Source: an archaeon
GTDB lineage: Archaea > Thermoproteota > Nitrososphaeria > Nitrososphaerales > Nitrosopumilaceae
Direction: 5' to 3'
DNA: 5,542 bases
NCBI GenBank assembly: GCA_005240025.1
Contig: SBBK01000081.1
Coordinates: 1-5,542 of the forward strand
The notes under the pieces were generated by a model. It had not been told where the DNA came from and did no database searches. It worked only from the letters and a program-made list of their open reading frames with translations. A program made the translations under genes and the position numbers. Position 1 is the first letter of the stretch. Each line of letters opens with the position of its first letter. Positions 5,226 to 5,542 of this stretch are shown here, one piece after another.

Positions 5226-5542
5226 TTGAAAATTCTTTTCATTTCTCCACGATATGAGGGTGGAATAGGAGGACACGCGTTTAGAGTTGCAGAAAAGTTC
5301 AGAGAACACGGATATGATGTCAAACTTATGCATGTCCCACACGTGCCTATAAAAAATGTCAAAAATCCAAGCTTTGCATTATTTGGAGTAATCAAGGCAC
5401 TGCTTGATAGGGAAAAATACGACGTGGTGCACGCTTGGAATGTTCCATCCGCATTTATCATGAAATTCATCAGGGCAAAGAAAAAAATTCTTTCAGTTCA
5501 CGGCGTCTATTCTGATCAGGTGGGAGTGCTGCACTCCAAGAC
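5226..5542 (+). CDS. GT4-family glycosyltransferase, N-terminal part
   Basis: The first 105 residues of a GT-B fold glycosyltransferase; full-length GT4 enzymes are usually 350-420 residues, so most of it, including the nucleotide-sugar site, lies beyond the right edge. The start reads KILFISPRYEGGIGGHAFRV, with the classic first beta strand and glycine-rich loop of GT4 acceptor domains, followed by AEKFREHGYDVKLM, then YDVVHAWNVPSAF (65-77) and ILSVHGVYSD (88-97), the usual third and fourth strands. The TTG at 5226 is chosen because the frame is closed by TAA at 5184-5186, no ATG or GTG lies between, and the reading begins exactly where family members do. No transmembrane segment is seen in this part. 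It would act at the cytoplasmic membrane face, transferring a sugar from a nucleotide or lipid donor. Its position after tes suggests a lipid head group as acceptor, but S-layer or cell-surface glycan synthesis is equally possible. Confidence 0.88.
   Translation, partial: MKILFISPRYEGGIGGHAFRVAEKFREHGYDVKLMHVPHVPIKNVKNPSFALFGVIKALLDREKYDVVHAWNVPSAFIMKFIRAKKKILSVHGVYSDQVGVLHSK

Noticed and set aside
4572..5470. Minus-strand open frames of about 95-109 codons opposite tes and the glycosyltransferase
   Set aside because: They are antisense to strongly recognisable proteins and have low-complexity Ser/Phe/Cys-rich products typical of shadow frames.

Overview
The window looks like chromosomal DNA of an ammonia-oxidising Nitrososphaeria archaeon (Thaumarchaeota), probably of the Nitrosopumilales. 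The evidence is an archaeal-type pelota (Dom34), archaeal TrmB- and DtxR-type regulators, a tetraether lipid synthase homologue, almost no Shine-Dalgarno sequences, and AT-rich TATA-like boxes centred about 26-28 nt before start codons, as expected for leaderless archaeal mRNAs. The genus cannot be fixed from the sequence alone. I saw no mobile element, CRISPR array, rRNA or tRNA.

Layout. (1) Bases 1-1333, minus strand: an unrecognised 136-residue protein followed 18 nt later by pelA (TTG start), whose C-terminus runs off the left edge. (2) Bases 1334-1568: a divergent intergenic region with leaderless promoters both ways and a possible 38-codon ORF. (3) Bases 1569-1988, plus strand: a YjbQ/UPF0047 protein. 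Its stop codon directly abuts that of a short convergent gene (1989-2153, minus) for a 54-residue Cys-rich, zinc-ribbon-like protein. (4) Bases 2185-3398, minus strand: a two-gene regulator operon, TrmB-like then DtxR-like, joined by a one-base TAATG overlap. (5) Bases 3399-3513: a compact divergent control region with two inverted repeats between opposing TATA boxes. (6) Bases 3514-5178, plus strand: a radical SAM protein of the tetraether lipid synthase (Tes) family. (7) Bases 5226 to the right edge, plus strand: the N-terminal 105 codons of a GT4 glycosyltransferase with a TTG start, preceded by a palindrome that overlaps its likely TATA box.

How the genes may work together. The right half reads as a membrane-lipid locus. 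Tes would join two archaeol-type lipids tail to tail into a membrane-spanning tetraether, the GT4 enzyme could glycosylate a lipid head group or another envelope acceptor, and the divergent TrmB-DtxR pair is placed to control tes. Tes proteins carry several iron centres, so an iron-type DtxR regulator beside tes makes biochemical sense. The 8-mer GAGACCTT occurs once in the tes/trmB control region and once in the palindrome before the glycosyltransferase, suggesting a possible shared operator. The regulatory link is inference. The left half holds conserved housekeeping functions (ribosome rescue, YjbQ) and two small proteins of unknown role.
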